In this document: one piece after another, positions 16,080 through 24,857 of the stretch
Numbering within the stretch: position 1 is the stretch's first letter
Layout of the letters: each line of letters begins with the position of its first letter
Origin: DIGJ01 sp041739345
Lineage (GTDB): Bacteria; Bacillota; Clostridia; Lachnospirales; Lachnospiraceae
DNA length: 64,000 nt
Assembly: GCA_041739345.1 (NCBI GenBank)
Contig: JBGSNZ010000021.1
Coordinates: forward strand, 62,001 to 126,000
Direction: 5' to 3'
Made by a program: the position numbers and the translations under genes
The notes under the pieces: model-generated
The model's input: the letters and a program-made list of their open reading frames with translations, nothing else
Told to the model about the DNA's origin: nothing
The model's database searches: none

Positions 16080-16818
16080 AAAATTGAAAGGTGCGTTGCA
16101 ATCCGCATTTGAAGCTCCAGAAGCAATAAAAAAGGATGCGTTTTTAAAAAATCTAAATTACCCCAAAACCAGATATAAAGATTTCTTTATCAGCCAGATT
16201 GGATATATTCGTAAGCGTGTGTGGTGGCTTTGTATTATATTGGTACTGATGACATTAGCCGAAAAATTCTGTATGGATAAAAGAATCCTTACTTTTGAAA
16301 ATAAAAATCTGATTTGGATAATTGCTGCTACCTTACCCTTCCTAGCTTTGATTTCAGTGACAGAGATTTCACGCTCCTATTTTTTTCGTATGGAGGAACT
16401 TGAAATGAGTTGCAGGTACAGTCTTAGTGATCTTGTGATAGCAAGGGTCACAATCCTAGGTATTGTGAATGCTCTATTATTAATTTCAGTGATTTTAGTT
16501 GTAGGTAGTAATGGTTATGGTTTTTTACGTGTGAGTCTATACTTGGTACTTCCTTATCTGATGACTTGTTTTGGATCAATACTTGTACTAAACCATGTGC
16601 GCGGAATAGAAAGTCTTTATTATTGTGGTGCTGTAGCAGGGGTAGTGAGTGTAACAAATAGTATTTTGAGTTTGACAAAACAAATTATTTATAATAGAAA
16701 TTCAATTTTAATAGGGGGATTTCTTTGCGTAGTCTTTATGATAAGTATTTTTGTACAGATGCAAAGATTTATAAAAAGAATGGAGGAAATTCAGTGGAAC
16801 TTATTATTGACAGATTAA
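16072..16818 (+). CDS. membrane protein, possible anti-sigma or ABC subunit
   Basis: 248 aa with TTG start at 16072, coupled to the sigma-factor stop (Shine-Dalgarno GAGAGGAGG inside the sigma gene). The first ~50 residues are cytosolic and basic, then about six hydrophobic segments follow (VWWLCIILVLMTLAEKF, LIWIIAATLPFLALISV, VTILGIVNALLLISVILVV, SLYLVLPYLMTCFGSILVL, and two more). Position between an ECF sigma factor and an ABC ATPase suggests either an anti-sigma factor or a transporter subunit. No family recognised. Confidence 0.7.
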   Translation: MNKKLKGALQSAFEAPEAIKKDAFLKNLNYPKTRYKDFFISQIGYIRKRVWWLCIILVLMTLAEKFCMDKRILTFENKNLIWIIAATLPFLALISVTEISRSYFFRMEELEMSCRYSLSDLVIARVTILGIVNALLLISVILVVGSNGYGFLRVSLYLVLPYLMTCFGSILVLNHVRGIESLYYCGAVAGVVSVTNSILSLTKQIIYNRNSILIGGFLCVVFMISIFVQMQRFIKRMEEIQWNLLLTD

Positions 16819-17663
16819 CAAAACAATATGGAAGCAAAATTGCTGCAGACCGTATTTCTCTAACATTGCATCACGGCGTGTACGGTTTGCTTGGAGCAAA
16901 TGGTGCTGGTAAGACAACGTTAATGAGAATGATGTGTGGAGTATTAAAACCAACTTCGGGTGAAATACATTTTGACGGGATTGATGTATCGCATGAAGAT
17001 TATAGGGATAGCTTAGGCTATTTACCTCAGGAATTTGGATATTATCCGGAATTTACAGCATTTGATTTTCTTCTATACATTGCTACCTTAAAAGGGTTGC
17101 CGAAAAGGAAAGCAGTTGAGAAATCACTGGAACTATTGGAACTTACATCCCTTACCGAGGTACGAAAAAAGAAAATAAAGACTTTTTCGGGTGGTATGAA
17201 ACAACGTCTTGGCATAGCCCAGGCAATGCTAAATAATCCGAAGATTCTAATATTAGATGAACCTACGGCGGGTCTTGATCCAAAAGAACGGGTCCGGTTT
17301 CGTAACCTGATTTCAAAATTGGGCACAGATCGCATTGTTTTATTATCAACGCATATTGTTTCTGACGTTGAAAATATTGCGAACACAATCTTAATCATGA
17401 AAAATGGACAACTAATTCATCAAGGGTCTATGTCTGATATTATCAAAGTAATTGATCATAAAGTCTGGGAATGTGTTGTACCTCAAAAAGAAGCGGATAC
17501 CCTAATGAGTATTTATCCAGTTATTAATGTGCGCCAGGATGAAAATTCTGTTTTTTTAAGGCTTGTATGTAATGACAAACCCTGTGAGGAAGCAGTCAAT
17601 ACAACCGCCTCCTTAGAGGATTTATATTTGTATTATTTTAGTGAGGTGAATGGTGTTGAATAA
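16794..17663 (+). CDS. ABC transporter ATPase
   Basis: 289 aa from GTG 16794; GGAGG lies 9 nt upstream, and the start overlaps the previous gene by 25 nt. Walker A GANGAGKTTL, Q-loop LPQEFGYYPEF, signature FSGGMKQRLGIA, Walker B ILILDEPTAGLDP and switch His in LLSTHIVSDVE are all present. It resembles the DrrA/BcrA/CcmA class that powers ABC-2 exporters for antibiotics or peptides. The partner permease starts inside its last codons. Confidence 0.92.
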   Translation: MELIIDRLTKQYGSKIAADRISLTLHHGVYGLLGANGAGKTTLMRMMCGVLKPTSGEIHFDGIDVSHEDYRDSLGYLPQEFGYYPEFTAFDFLLYIATLKGLPKRKAVEKSLELLELTSLTEVRKKKIKTFSGGMKQRLGIAQAMLNNPKILILDEPTAGLDPKERVRFRNLISKLGTDRIVLLSTHIVSDVENIANTILIMKNGQLIHQGSMSDIIKVIDHKVWECVVPQKEADTLMSIYPVINVRQDENSVFLRLVCNDKPCEEAVNTTASLEDLYLYYFSEVNGVE

Positions 17664-18873
17664 TTTTTGGAGATTAGTTACGTTTGAATATAAGAAAATA
17701 TTAAAAAAGAAAAGTGTGATGGTTACATTTTTATTGGCACTGATGGTAACGGTTCTAAGTTGTGTCGGAACTCTGATTGGTTATATTTATGTGAATGGAG
17801 AAGCAGCAGAAAGTAAATACGAGAGTATGATAAAAGACAGAGCATATGATCGCGCTTTGGCTTTAGAACCTATTGATAGCGGCTTACTAATTAAAACTGC
17901 AAAGGCTTATGCAAAGATACCAGACAGTAACCAGTATACTGGCACTGAGGAATATGAACGGTATGCACGCCCTTACAGTAGAATTTATGGTATCATGAGG
18001 GCAATTTATAACAGCAATTCAGACAAGTTTGAATTTGAAGATGTACAAAACCTAACAAAGAAACAAGCAGATGATTTCTATCATGCAAGGTATAATAAAT
18101 TGGAAGATACGCTAAACAGTACGACTATGAGCGACAAAGCAAAAACCAAGCTGCTGGAAATGGATGAATCGGTTAAAAAACCTTTCATTTTGGCTTTTAC
18201 AGATGGCTACACAAGATTTTTTAGTATTATGTACACTGTAGGGATACTGGCTACTTTTGTTGCAGCAATCTGCCTTTCACCTATTTTTTCGGGAGAGTAC
18301 ACAAGTGGAGCGGATCAATTAATTTTGGCCTCTAGAAATGGTAAGAAAAGTCTGATTGGAGCAAAACTTTTTGTAGGTATTACATTATCAGCCAGTATCT
18401 GTGTGGTACTGACTAGCATTACTTATTTTGAAAGCATGTTGGTTTATGGATTTGATGGAGCAAATGCGCCATTGCAGTTATGTATGCCTTTAAATCCCTA
18501 TCCGTTGACTATGGGTCAAACGGCGCTTATATTCTCAATTTGTATTCTGTTAGCCAATTTACTTACGACGGCTATTACGCTTTTGCTTTCAGCAAAAATG
18601 AAATCCCCGTTTGGAGTGATTATCATAATTAGCGTAATAACAATTGTTCCAATGTTTATAAATGCATCAGGTACCAATGTGCTGCAGCACAATATACTTA
18701 GCTTGATTCCTTCAAACATGATGGGAATTTGGACGGTGGTATCTTCGATGTTATTTGAGTTTATGGGAATGATGGTTCGTCCTTATATATTTTTGCCTTT
18801 ATTTTCAACAGTGGTAATAGTGCTTATTTTACCATTTGCTTATTATAGTTTTAAAGATCATCAGATTGGCTAA
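17650..18873 (+). CDS. ABC-2 type permease
   Basis: 407 aa. One N-terminal membrane helix (SVMVTFLLALMVTVLSCVGTLIGYIYV), a soluble extracytoplasmic region to about residue 185, then five or so helices (TVGILATFVAAICLSPIF, TLSASICVVLTSITYF, LIFSICILLANLLTTAITLLLS, GVIIIISVITIVPMFI, YIFLPLFSTVVIVLILPFAYY). This is the layout of ABC-2 exporters with a large external domain. ATG 17650 lies in a GAGGTGA context and overlaps the ATPase end. It ends 13 bp before the convergent recombinase gene. Confidence 0.85.
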   Translation: MVLNNFWRLVTFEYKKILKKKSVMVTFLLALMVTVLSCVGTLIGYIYVNGEAAESKYESMIKDRAYDRALALEPIDSGLLIKTAKAYAKIPDSNQYTGTEEYERYARPYSRIYGIMRAIYNSNSDKFEFEDVQNLTKKQADDFYHARYNKLEDTLNSTTMSDKAKTKLLEMDESVKKPFILAFTDGYTRFFSIMYTVGILATFVAAICLSPIFSGEYTSGADQLILASRNGKKSLIGAKLFVGITLSASICVVLTSITYFESMLVYGFDGANAPLQLCMPLNPYPLTMGQTALIFSICILLANLLTTAITLLLSAKMKSPFGVIIIISVITIVPMFINASGTNVLQHNILSLIPSNMMGIWTVVSSMLFEFMGMMVRPYIFLPLFSTVVIVLILPFAYYSFKDHQIG

Positions 18874-18886
18874 TTTGTAATTAACG

Positions 18887-20473
18887 TTATTTTGGTAATT
18901 TTGGATAGAGCTTAAGCTTTATATGTGAAGTTTTAGGCTCTATTTTTGTGCATTTTTTATCTTTTATGTATATTACCTTATCAATCACACTACATAGCAA
19001 TTCGTTTTTCTGCTGTGCGTCGGTAAGGGTGGCATAAGTTTCAATCGCATACGTAATACTTGAAATTAAATCAATTTTAGCATCCTCACGTGCTTTTAAA
19101 ATGACTAGGTTCTTTTCTAAATTGGTAAGAATTTTTTCCTTTTTAATTTTAAGTGCTGTAAGGGTATGGCGTCTATTAAAAAAGGTCTCGTCATCATAAA
19201 TTCCACGCTCTAATAAATCATGTAAATTTGATAGCTGTACATTAAGATTTACCAATTCAGAGTTTGTATGTTCAATCGATTTTTCAATGACCGAAAATGC
19301 AATGTTATTTATATTATCTTCTGATGCAGTATTCCACTTTATCTTATAGTTTTTTAGCCACTGTTCTAAAAAGGTAACGATAAGATATTCCACTTCAGAT
19401 AAATCTGCACCAATATTTTTGCATCCAGGAGAAGGGCAAATGAGTGTATCTGTATGGAATTTGTCACTGTAGGGCCGTCGAATCATTTTTCGTTTGCAAT
19501 AAGCGCATTCTACAATTCCAGACAATGGATTCATTAATATGATATGTTCCTTTATGGGTCTGGTAGGATTTTTAGAACGTATTTCTTTTGCAAGAAAAAA
19601 GGTTTTTTCTTCAACAATAGCATCATGCAAGCCATCAACAATGCTACAGTTTTTATTCTTTATTCTCTTTTTTGTAATAATACCATTTTGAATTACCTCG
19701 ATAGTTTTATTATAACCTATCTTTACTTTTCCGATATAAGTGGGATTTTCCAGCATACACGCAATTGTCGCTAGTGACCATTTTTTGCTAATGCGAGGCA
19801 AAATATTCATAGAATTTAATTTATTGGCAATCACTTGCATGCCGATTCTTGTTACGCTTCCATCCAGATTGTCAAATCCAATGGTATACCACTTAAAGAT
19901 GAGGCTTACGATATCAGCTTCAGCTTTGATTATCTGAAGGGTATATCCCTTGTCATTTGGAATCTTTACAATATTGTAGCCATAGGGTGCGGTCCGATAT
20001 GGCCATTTTCCTTCTGTAGCAGCTGAAATTCTGCCATTTTGCAACCTACGCTTAGTAGTGTTATACTCCCGTCGGCTCATAAAAAGACCAAATTCGAAAT
20101 ACTCATTATCAAATTCATTCGTTGGATCGTATTCCTTAAGCGGCGTAATTATTTTAGTATTGGTAACACGAAAGACACGTTGCACAATGCCTTGATCAGA
20201 GGTATCCCCTCTGGCCAGTCGCTCTACTTCAACGACAAAGACGCCCTTCCAAAGCCCAGCTTCAACATCCGTAAGTAGCTGCTGCATCTGGGGTCTGGCT
20301 GAGATGGTTTCGCCGGATACGATTTCACAATAAAACTGCTTAAGTACAATTCCTTTTGCCTTTGCAGCATTTATCAGCATTTTTCGGTGTCTGGCAAGTG
20401 TTTCGCCCTCCCCTCGTTGTTCCGCTTCAAAATCCGAACGGGACTTCCTTAAATAAGCGCAATATTCATCCAT
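18887..20473 (-). CDS. large serine recombinase
   Basis: 528 aa. The N-terminal resolvase domain has YLRKSRSD with the nucleophilic Ser (residue 11) and GVFVVEVERLARGDTSDQG. A recombinase domain follows (YGYNIVK...IANKLNSMNILPRISKKWSLATIACMLENPTYIGKV), then a zinc ribbon (CAYCKRKM...CPSPGC) and a coiled coil (about 400-470). This is the only recombinase inside the cotJC element, so it is the prime candidate for its excision. Oddly, it sits about 3.4 kb from one end rather than at an att site, so it might instead mark a nested element. Confidence 0.93.
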   Translation of the reverse strand: MDEYCAYLRKSRSDFEAEQRGEGETLARHRKMLINAAKAKGIVLKQFYCEIVSGETISARPQMQQLLTDVEAGLWKGVFVVEVERLARGDTSDQGIVQRVFRVTNTKIITPLKEYDPTNEFDNEYFEFGLFMSRREYNTTKRRLQNGRISAATEGKWPYRTAPYGYNIVKIPNDKGYTLQIIKAEADIVSLIFKWYTIGFDNLDGSVTRIGMQVIANKLNSMNILPRISKKWSLATIACMLENPTYIGKVKIGYNKTIEVIQNGIITKKRIKNKNCSIVDGLHDAIVEEKTFFLAKEIRSKNPTRPIKEHIILMNPLSGIVECAYCKRKMIRRPYSDKFHTDTLICPSPGCKNIGADLSEVEYLIVTFLEQWLKNYKIKWNTASEDNINNIAFSVIEKSIEHTNSELVNLNVQLSNLHDLLERGIYDDETFFNRRHTLTALKIKKEKILTNLEKNLVILKAREDAKIDLISSITYAIETYATLTDAQQKNELLCSVIDKVIYIKDKKCTKIEPKTSHIKLKLYPKLPK

Positions 20474-20664
20474 TGATTTGCCTTTACTAATCTTAGTGTA
20501 TTACATTATTACAATTGCATGAAAGAAAACATGCATAAAATCTAGAAATAAATAAATTGTACACAAAAAATAGAATCTTCATCAAATCTACATAATCAAT
20601 GATTAAAATGAAGAAAATAAAAGATAACTTTATTATTAGATAAAAATAAAAGGAGAGATTGATT

Positions 20665-20877
20665 ATGTCAGTGACAATAAAAAAATTAAATGTAGAAGGT
20701 ATGTCTTGTAGCCATTGTGAAAGAGCAATAAAAAATGCGTTAGGTGAATTAAAGGGTGTATCGAATACGGAAGTTGACCTAAATGGAAAGACCGTTACCG
20801 TTGAATATGATATGGATTTAGTGGCAGAAGATAAATTGACTGAAGCGATTGAAGAAGCGGGCTATGACGTGGTATAG
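20665..20877 (+). CDS. copZ: copper chaperone, HMA domain
   Basis: 70 aa from ATG 20665 (AGGAGA 8 nt upstream). It is a single heavy-metal-associated domain with the metal motif GMSCSHCERAI and a normal beta-alpha-beta-beta-alpha-beta pattern ending EEAGYDVV. It would deliver Cu(I) to the P-type ATPase encoded 42 nt downstream. No CsoR or CopY repressor gene is nearby. Confidence 0.92.
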   Translation: MSVTIKKLNVEGMSCSHCERAIKNALGELKGVSNTEVDLNGKTVTVEYDMDLVAEDKLTEAIEEAGYDVV

Positions 20878-20919
20878 ATTCGAATGGTTTTAATCGCAAT
20901 GAGAAAGAGGAGATAAATC

Positions 20920-23235
20920 ATGCAAAAAGAAAGTATCAATGATGCCATAGTGAAAGCTGGATATGAAGTAGTGGTAAAGTCCAAGGAAAAGGAAATCACA
21001 ATGCCAATTCAGGGTATGACATGTGCTGCCTGTGCAAATCGAATTGAAAAGGTAGTTTCAAAATTAGAAGGGGTATCAAGTGCCTCCGTTAATTTTGCAA
21101 CGGAAAAATTGGTAACCAAATATAATCCCGACACGGTCCGTATTTCACAAATAAAGCAAGCAATTGAAAAGGCTGGCTATAAAGCACTGGAAATCGAGAC
21201 AAAAGCCGCTATAGATGAAGATAAAATAAGGAAGCAAAAAGAAATAAAGTTGTTATGGACAAAGTTTACAGTATCTGCAGTATTTTGTATTCCACTTTTT
21301 TATTTAGCAATGGGTTCGATGATATGGTGGTTAAGGCTTCCAATCCCAGCGGTATTAATGCCAATGCAATATCCTTTAAACTTTGCAATTGTTTTAATAC
21401 TACTAACGACTCCGATTCTAATAGCAGGTAACAAATTTTATTCCGTAGGTTTTAAAGCAATTATTAATCGAAGCCCGAATATGGATTCGTTAATTGCGAT
21501 GGGAACCTCAGCAGCGGTCTTATACAGCTTATATTCTACCTACCGAATTGTAATAGGTGATTTTAAATATGTAGATGATTTGTATTTTGAAACGGCAGGT
21601 GTAATTATTACTTTAATATTGCTAGGAAAATCTTTGGAAGCAGTTTCAAAAGGGAAAACATCCGAAGCGATTAAGAAACTCATGGGTCTTACGCCGAAAA
21701 CAGCAATCGTAATTCAAGATGGAAAAGAAGTTGTAATGCCAATTGAGGAAGTGGAAGTAAATGACATCATTCTTGTAAAACCTGGTGAAAAGATTCCGGT
21801 AGATGGCATCATTGAAGAGGGTACTACTTCAATTGATGAATCGATGTTAACGGGTGAGAGTATGCCAATCGAAAAAAAACAAGGAGATAAGGTATTTGCA
21901 GCAAGTATTAATAAAAATGGCTCTGTTAAATTCAAGGCAACCAAAGTAGGAAGCGACACCGCTTTGGCTCAAATTATAAAATTAGTCGAAGATGCCCAAG
22001 GCACAAAAGCCCCTATCGCTCAAATGGCTGATATTGTGTCCGGTTATTTTGTACCAATCGTTTTTGCAATCGCTTTAATATCCTCAATTATCTGGTTGAT
22101 AAGCGGTCAAACAATTGTCTTTGCCTTGACCATATTTATAGCTGTACTTGTAATCGCTTGCCCCTGTGCTCTTGGACTTGCAACTCCTACCGCAATTATG
22201 GTTGCTACAGGAAAAGGCGCAGAATATGGGATATTAATTAAGGGTGGAGAAGCACTGGAAGCTACTCATAAAATTAATACGATCATTTTTGATAAGACGG
22301 GTACTATTACAGAAGGAAAACCAGAAGTAACCGATATTATAACCATTGGTGATATTACAAAGCAAAGACTACTACAAATAGCTGCCTCTGCGGAAAAAGG
22401 TTCCGAACATCCACTTGGTGATGCAATTGTTCGTGGCGCAGAAAAGGAAAAATTGGAAGTTATTAAGCTTGATAGTTTTGAAGCAATACCTGGATATGGA
22501 ATCCGTGTAATAGTCGAAGGGAAGGAAGTCCTTTTAGGTAATAGAAAATTAATGGTGGAAAAGGGTATTTCGCTTTCTAGCCTAGAGAATGAATCGGATC
22601 GACTTGCATCCGAGGGTAAAACTCCTATGTATATTGCAATGGGAGAAGAAATATCCGGAATCATTGCGGTTGCGGATGTAGTGAAGGAGAGTAGTGCTAA
22701 GGCGATCAAAAAGCTTCATGAAATGGGGATTGAGGTAGCTATGATTACCGGTGATAACAAAAGGACAGCAGAAGCAATTGCAAAACAAGTAGGTATCGAC
22801 CGAATTCTAGCTGAGGTACTTCCACAGGATAAATCAAACGAAGTGAAGAAATTGCAGGCTGAGGGAAAAGTGGTATCTATGGTAGGAGACGGTATCAATG
22901 ATGCACCTGCTTTGGCGCAAGCTGATATTGGAATTGCAATTGGTTCAGGTACAGACGTAGCCATGGAATCTGCAGACATTGTTTTAATGCGAAGTGACTT
23001 AATGGATGTACCAACAGCAATTCAATTAAGCAAAAGTACAATTCGCAATATAAAACAAAATCTATTTTGGGCATTTGGTTACAATATCCTTGGCATACCA
23101 GTAGCAGCAGGACTATTGTATGCATTTGGTGGACCAACATTAAATCCGATACTTGCTGCAGCGGCAATGTCTCTAAGCTCGGTATCCGTTTTGACGAATG
23201 CACTTCGACTAAAAGGATTCAAACCGTATAAGTAA
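20920..23235 (+). CDS. copA: copper-exporting P1B-type ATPase
   Basis: 771 aa membrane pump that exports Cu(I) using ATP. One complete N-terminal HMA domain (GMTCAACANRIEKV, Cys 35 and 38), eight membrane helices, the transport-site CPC motif (VIACPCALGLATPT, about residue 412), TGES actuator motif (LTGESMPIEK), phosphorylation site DKTGTITEGKP (about 458), SEHPLG nucleotide motif and MVGDGINDAPALAQADIG. The first 20 residues (SINDAIVKAGYEVV) look like the tail of a second HMA domain whose front is missing. Shine-Dalgarno AGAGGAG. Confidence 0.96.
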   Translation: MQKESINDAIVKAGYEVVVKSKEKEITMPIQGMTCAACANRIEKVVSKLEGVSSASVNFATEKLVTKYNPDTVRISQIKQAIEKAGYKALEIETKAAIDEDKIRKQKEIKLLWTKFTVSAVFCIPLFYLAMGSMIWWLRLPIPAVLMPMQYPLNFAIVLILLTTPILIAGNKFYSVGFKAIINRSPNMDSLIAMGTSAAVLYSLYSTYRIVIGDFKYVDDLYFETAGVIITLILLGKSLEAVSKGKTSEAIKKLMGLTPKTAIVIQDGKEVVMPIEEVEVNDIILVKPGEKIPVDGIIEEGTTSIDESMLTGESMPIEKKQGDKVFAASINKNGSVKFKATKVGSDTALAQIIKLVEDAQGTKAPIAQMADIVSGYFVPIVFAIALISSIIWLISGQTIVFALTIFIAVLVIACPCALGLATPTAIMVATGKGAEYGILIKGGEALEATHKINTIIFDKTGTITEGKPEVTDIITIGDITKQRLLQIAASAEKGSEHPLGDAIVRGAEKEKLEVIKLDSFEAIPGYGIRVIVEGKEVLLGNRKLMVEKGISLSSLENESDRLASEGKTPMYIAMGEEISGIIAVADVVKESSAKAIKKLHEMGIEVAMITGDNKRTAEAIAKQVGIDRILAEVLPQDKSNEVKKLQAEGKVVSMVGDGINDAPALAQADIGIAIGSGTDVAMESADIVLMRSDLMDVPTAIQLSKSTIRNIKQNLFWAFGYNILGIPVAAGLLYAFGGPTLNPILAAAAMSLSSVSVLTNALRLKGFKPYK

Positions 23236-23284
23236 TTAAATGGTATAAGTAATCAAAGAATTCACACGATGGTTTACAAGATAA

Positions 23285-23395
23285 GGGTGAAAGAATTTTA
23301 ATGAAAGGATAAATGCAAACACGTAACTTTCACCCTTTGTGTTTGCGTCTCAAATGAACATGTCAGCATGTTCGCTTGAGACTTGGTATCAAATT
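23285..23395 (+). promoter_or_regulatory. structured leader cassette, copy B
   Basis: Copy B of the element at 4736-4845. GGGTGAAAG (23285-23293) pairs perfectly with CTTTCACCC, whereas copy A has one mismatch. The TGCAAACA/TGTTTGCG pseudoknot and the GTCTCAA/TTGAGAC hairpin are conserved. Differences fall mostly in loops or keep pairing. It stands about 50 nt after copA and directly abuts the lipoprotein start codon. Confidence 0.7.
23313..23357 (+). CDS. conserved leader peptide MQTRNFHPLCLRLK
   Basis: Fourteen codons with AAAGG just upstream. The stop TGA overlaps an ATG (ATGA at 23354-23357) that is in frame with the lipoprotein gene, the same coupling geometry as in copy A. Confidence 0.55.
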   Translation: MQTRNFHPLCLRLK

Positions 23396-24070
23396 ATGAA
23401 AAGAAAAATTGTAGGAACGATGCTTTTATCAATGACAATGCTGTTTTTGGCTGGGTGCCAGCAATCGGATATTGTTGGTAATACAGCAAAGACTTCATTT
23501 AAAACAATACTGGAGGCAGTACCAGATCAAGTAACAGAAGATGAGATGAATGGGGGGTGGTCACTAAGTGCACCCGATAATACAGTCCGCTTTATTTGGA
23601 GCAAAGATTATAGTAAAAGCCCAATTCATGATGTTATGCTAGAATTTGATGCGGCACCATTTATGAAGGCTGGTTTAGATGTGGGAAAACTGCCAGCCGG
23701 GCTTGCATACGAAGATAAAATCATGCTAGGAACAAAGCTTGGTAATGATGAGTTAAAATATGATGGAGAAGCAACGCCTGAAACATCCTTTAATCAAGTC
23801 GTTAAGCTCTATAGAGAGTCCATTGGCTATCACGAGGTTCTTGATCATTATGGGGTAGATTTAGGAAATGGAAACAAGTTTGAATGGGCAAAGGATACAA
23901 AAACAAATGATAAAGATATTGTGTTTGTAGTGGACCCTGAAATCTTCATTGATGCTGGTGTAAACCCAGATCAGGTAGACGGGTGGATTTATACTTCTGT
24001 GGAAATGATGGATGAAAAAGGAAAGAAAATAGAAGTTATGAAATTTTTAAAACCATTTGATCTTCAATAA
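23396..24070 (+). CDS. lipoprotein of unknown function
   Basis: 224 aa with a lipoprotein signal peptide ending LFLAGC (Cys about 21). The mature part has no motif I recognise; it is acidic, with one Trp-rich patch (MNGGWSLSAPDNTVRFIWSKDYS), and contains few cysteines, so it is not an obvious metal-thiolate protein. It stands between copA and the DUF2318 gene, hinting at a role in extracytoplasmic copper handling. The start at 23396 lacks a Shine-Dalgarno; coupling to the leader peptide could start it at 23354 with a 14-residue extension. A terminator follows. Confidence 0.75.
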   Translation: MKRKIVGTMLLSMTMLFLAGCQQSDIVGNTAKTSFKTILEAVPDQVTEDEMNGGWSLSAPDNTVRFIWSKDYSKSPIHDVMLEFDAAPFMKAGLDVGKLPAGLAYEDKIMLGTKLGNDELKYDGEATPETSFNQVVKLYRESIGYHEVLDHYGVDLGNGNKFEWAKDTKTNDKDIVFVVDPEIFIDAGVNPDQVDGWIYTSVEMMDEKGKKIEVMKFLKPFDLQ

Positions 24071-24123
24071 ATGATTTCTAATTGAATAAGATAGCAATAT
24101 AGGAAGAATTATGATTAACAAAA

Positions 24124-24174
24124 AAGCCTAGATACTTTGAATGAAAAATACGTCAAAGCATCTAGACTTTTTTT
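24124..24174 (+). terminator. terminator after the lipoprotein gene
   Basis: AGCCTAGATACTTTGA (24125-24140) pairs with TCAAAGCATCTAGACT (24153-24168) with two mismatches, followed by seven Ts. Confidence 0.85.
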
Positions 24175-24303
24175 ATGAAGAAATACCATGAAAATAGAAT
24201 CTTCTACATAAAATCTCCATACAAAAGGATTAATCTAATAATTGTAATGAATAATAGATAACCGAACTATCTAAAAATATTGAATCGAAGGGAAAAAAAG
24301 AAG

Positions 24304-24840
24304 ATGAAAAATAAAAAAACAACGAATAATGGAAAAACCATGAAAGTAGTAATATCTGCAAGCATTGCACTCCTGGTAGCTGCAGGATTTATGTTTACAG
24401 CATTGGATAATAGTAATCAGAAAGCGGACACTGCACAAGTGGAAACAAAGAAAATTAAAATACAATCTGCGAAGCAGGGGGATTTAATAATCCCGGTTGA
24501 GGATATTACAGAAAATGCAAGTTTTTATGAATATGAAATAGATGATAAAACAGTAGAAGTTATTGCGATAAAAGCATCGGACGGATCGATAAGGACCGCA
24601 TTTAATACCTGTCAGGTGTGCTATGATTCTGGACGAGGTTATTACAAACAAGAAGGGGATAATCTGGTATGTCAAAACTGTGGAAATCGATTTACTGCAA
24701 ATGATGTGCAGGTTTCAAAAGGTGGATGTAACCCAGTTCCAATTTTTTCGGAAGACAAAACAGAGGATAATACTAACATAACAATATCGAAGGATTTTTT
24801 AATACAAACAAAAGGAATCTTTGATAACTGGAAAGCATAA
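24304..24840 (+). CDS. DUF2318 membrane-anchored Cys-rich protein
   Basis: 178 aa from ATG 24304 (GAAGGG about 12 nt upstream). A signal anchor at about residues 15-35 is followed by an external domain of the DUF2318 family: FNTCQVCYDSGRGYYKQ and LVCQNCGNRF, two CxxC pairs, then GGCNPVPI. The cysteines could bind a metal ion or Fe-S cluster; the family is frequently found beside metal/iron transporters. It begins 18 nt before the HMA-membrane fusion gene and is likely co-transcribed with it. Confidence 0.85.
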   Translation: MKNKKTTNNGKTMKVVISASIALLVAAGFMFTALDNSNQKADTAQVETKKIKIQSAKQGDLIIPVEDITENASFYEYEIDDKTVEVIAIKASDGSIRTAFNTCQVCYDSGRGYYKQEGDNLVCQNCGNRFTANDVQVSKGGCNPVPIFSEDKTEDNTNITISKDFLIQTKGIFDNWKA

Positions 24841-24857
24841 GACGGGGGATAAGAAGT

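Noticed and set aside
22266..22979. Long open frames antisense to copA
   Set aside because: They follow from codon bias on the coding strand, lack Shine-Dalgarno sequences and overlap conserved ATPase motifs.
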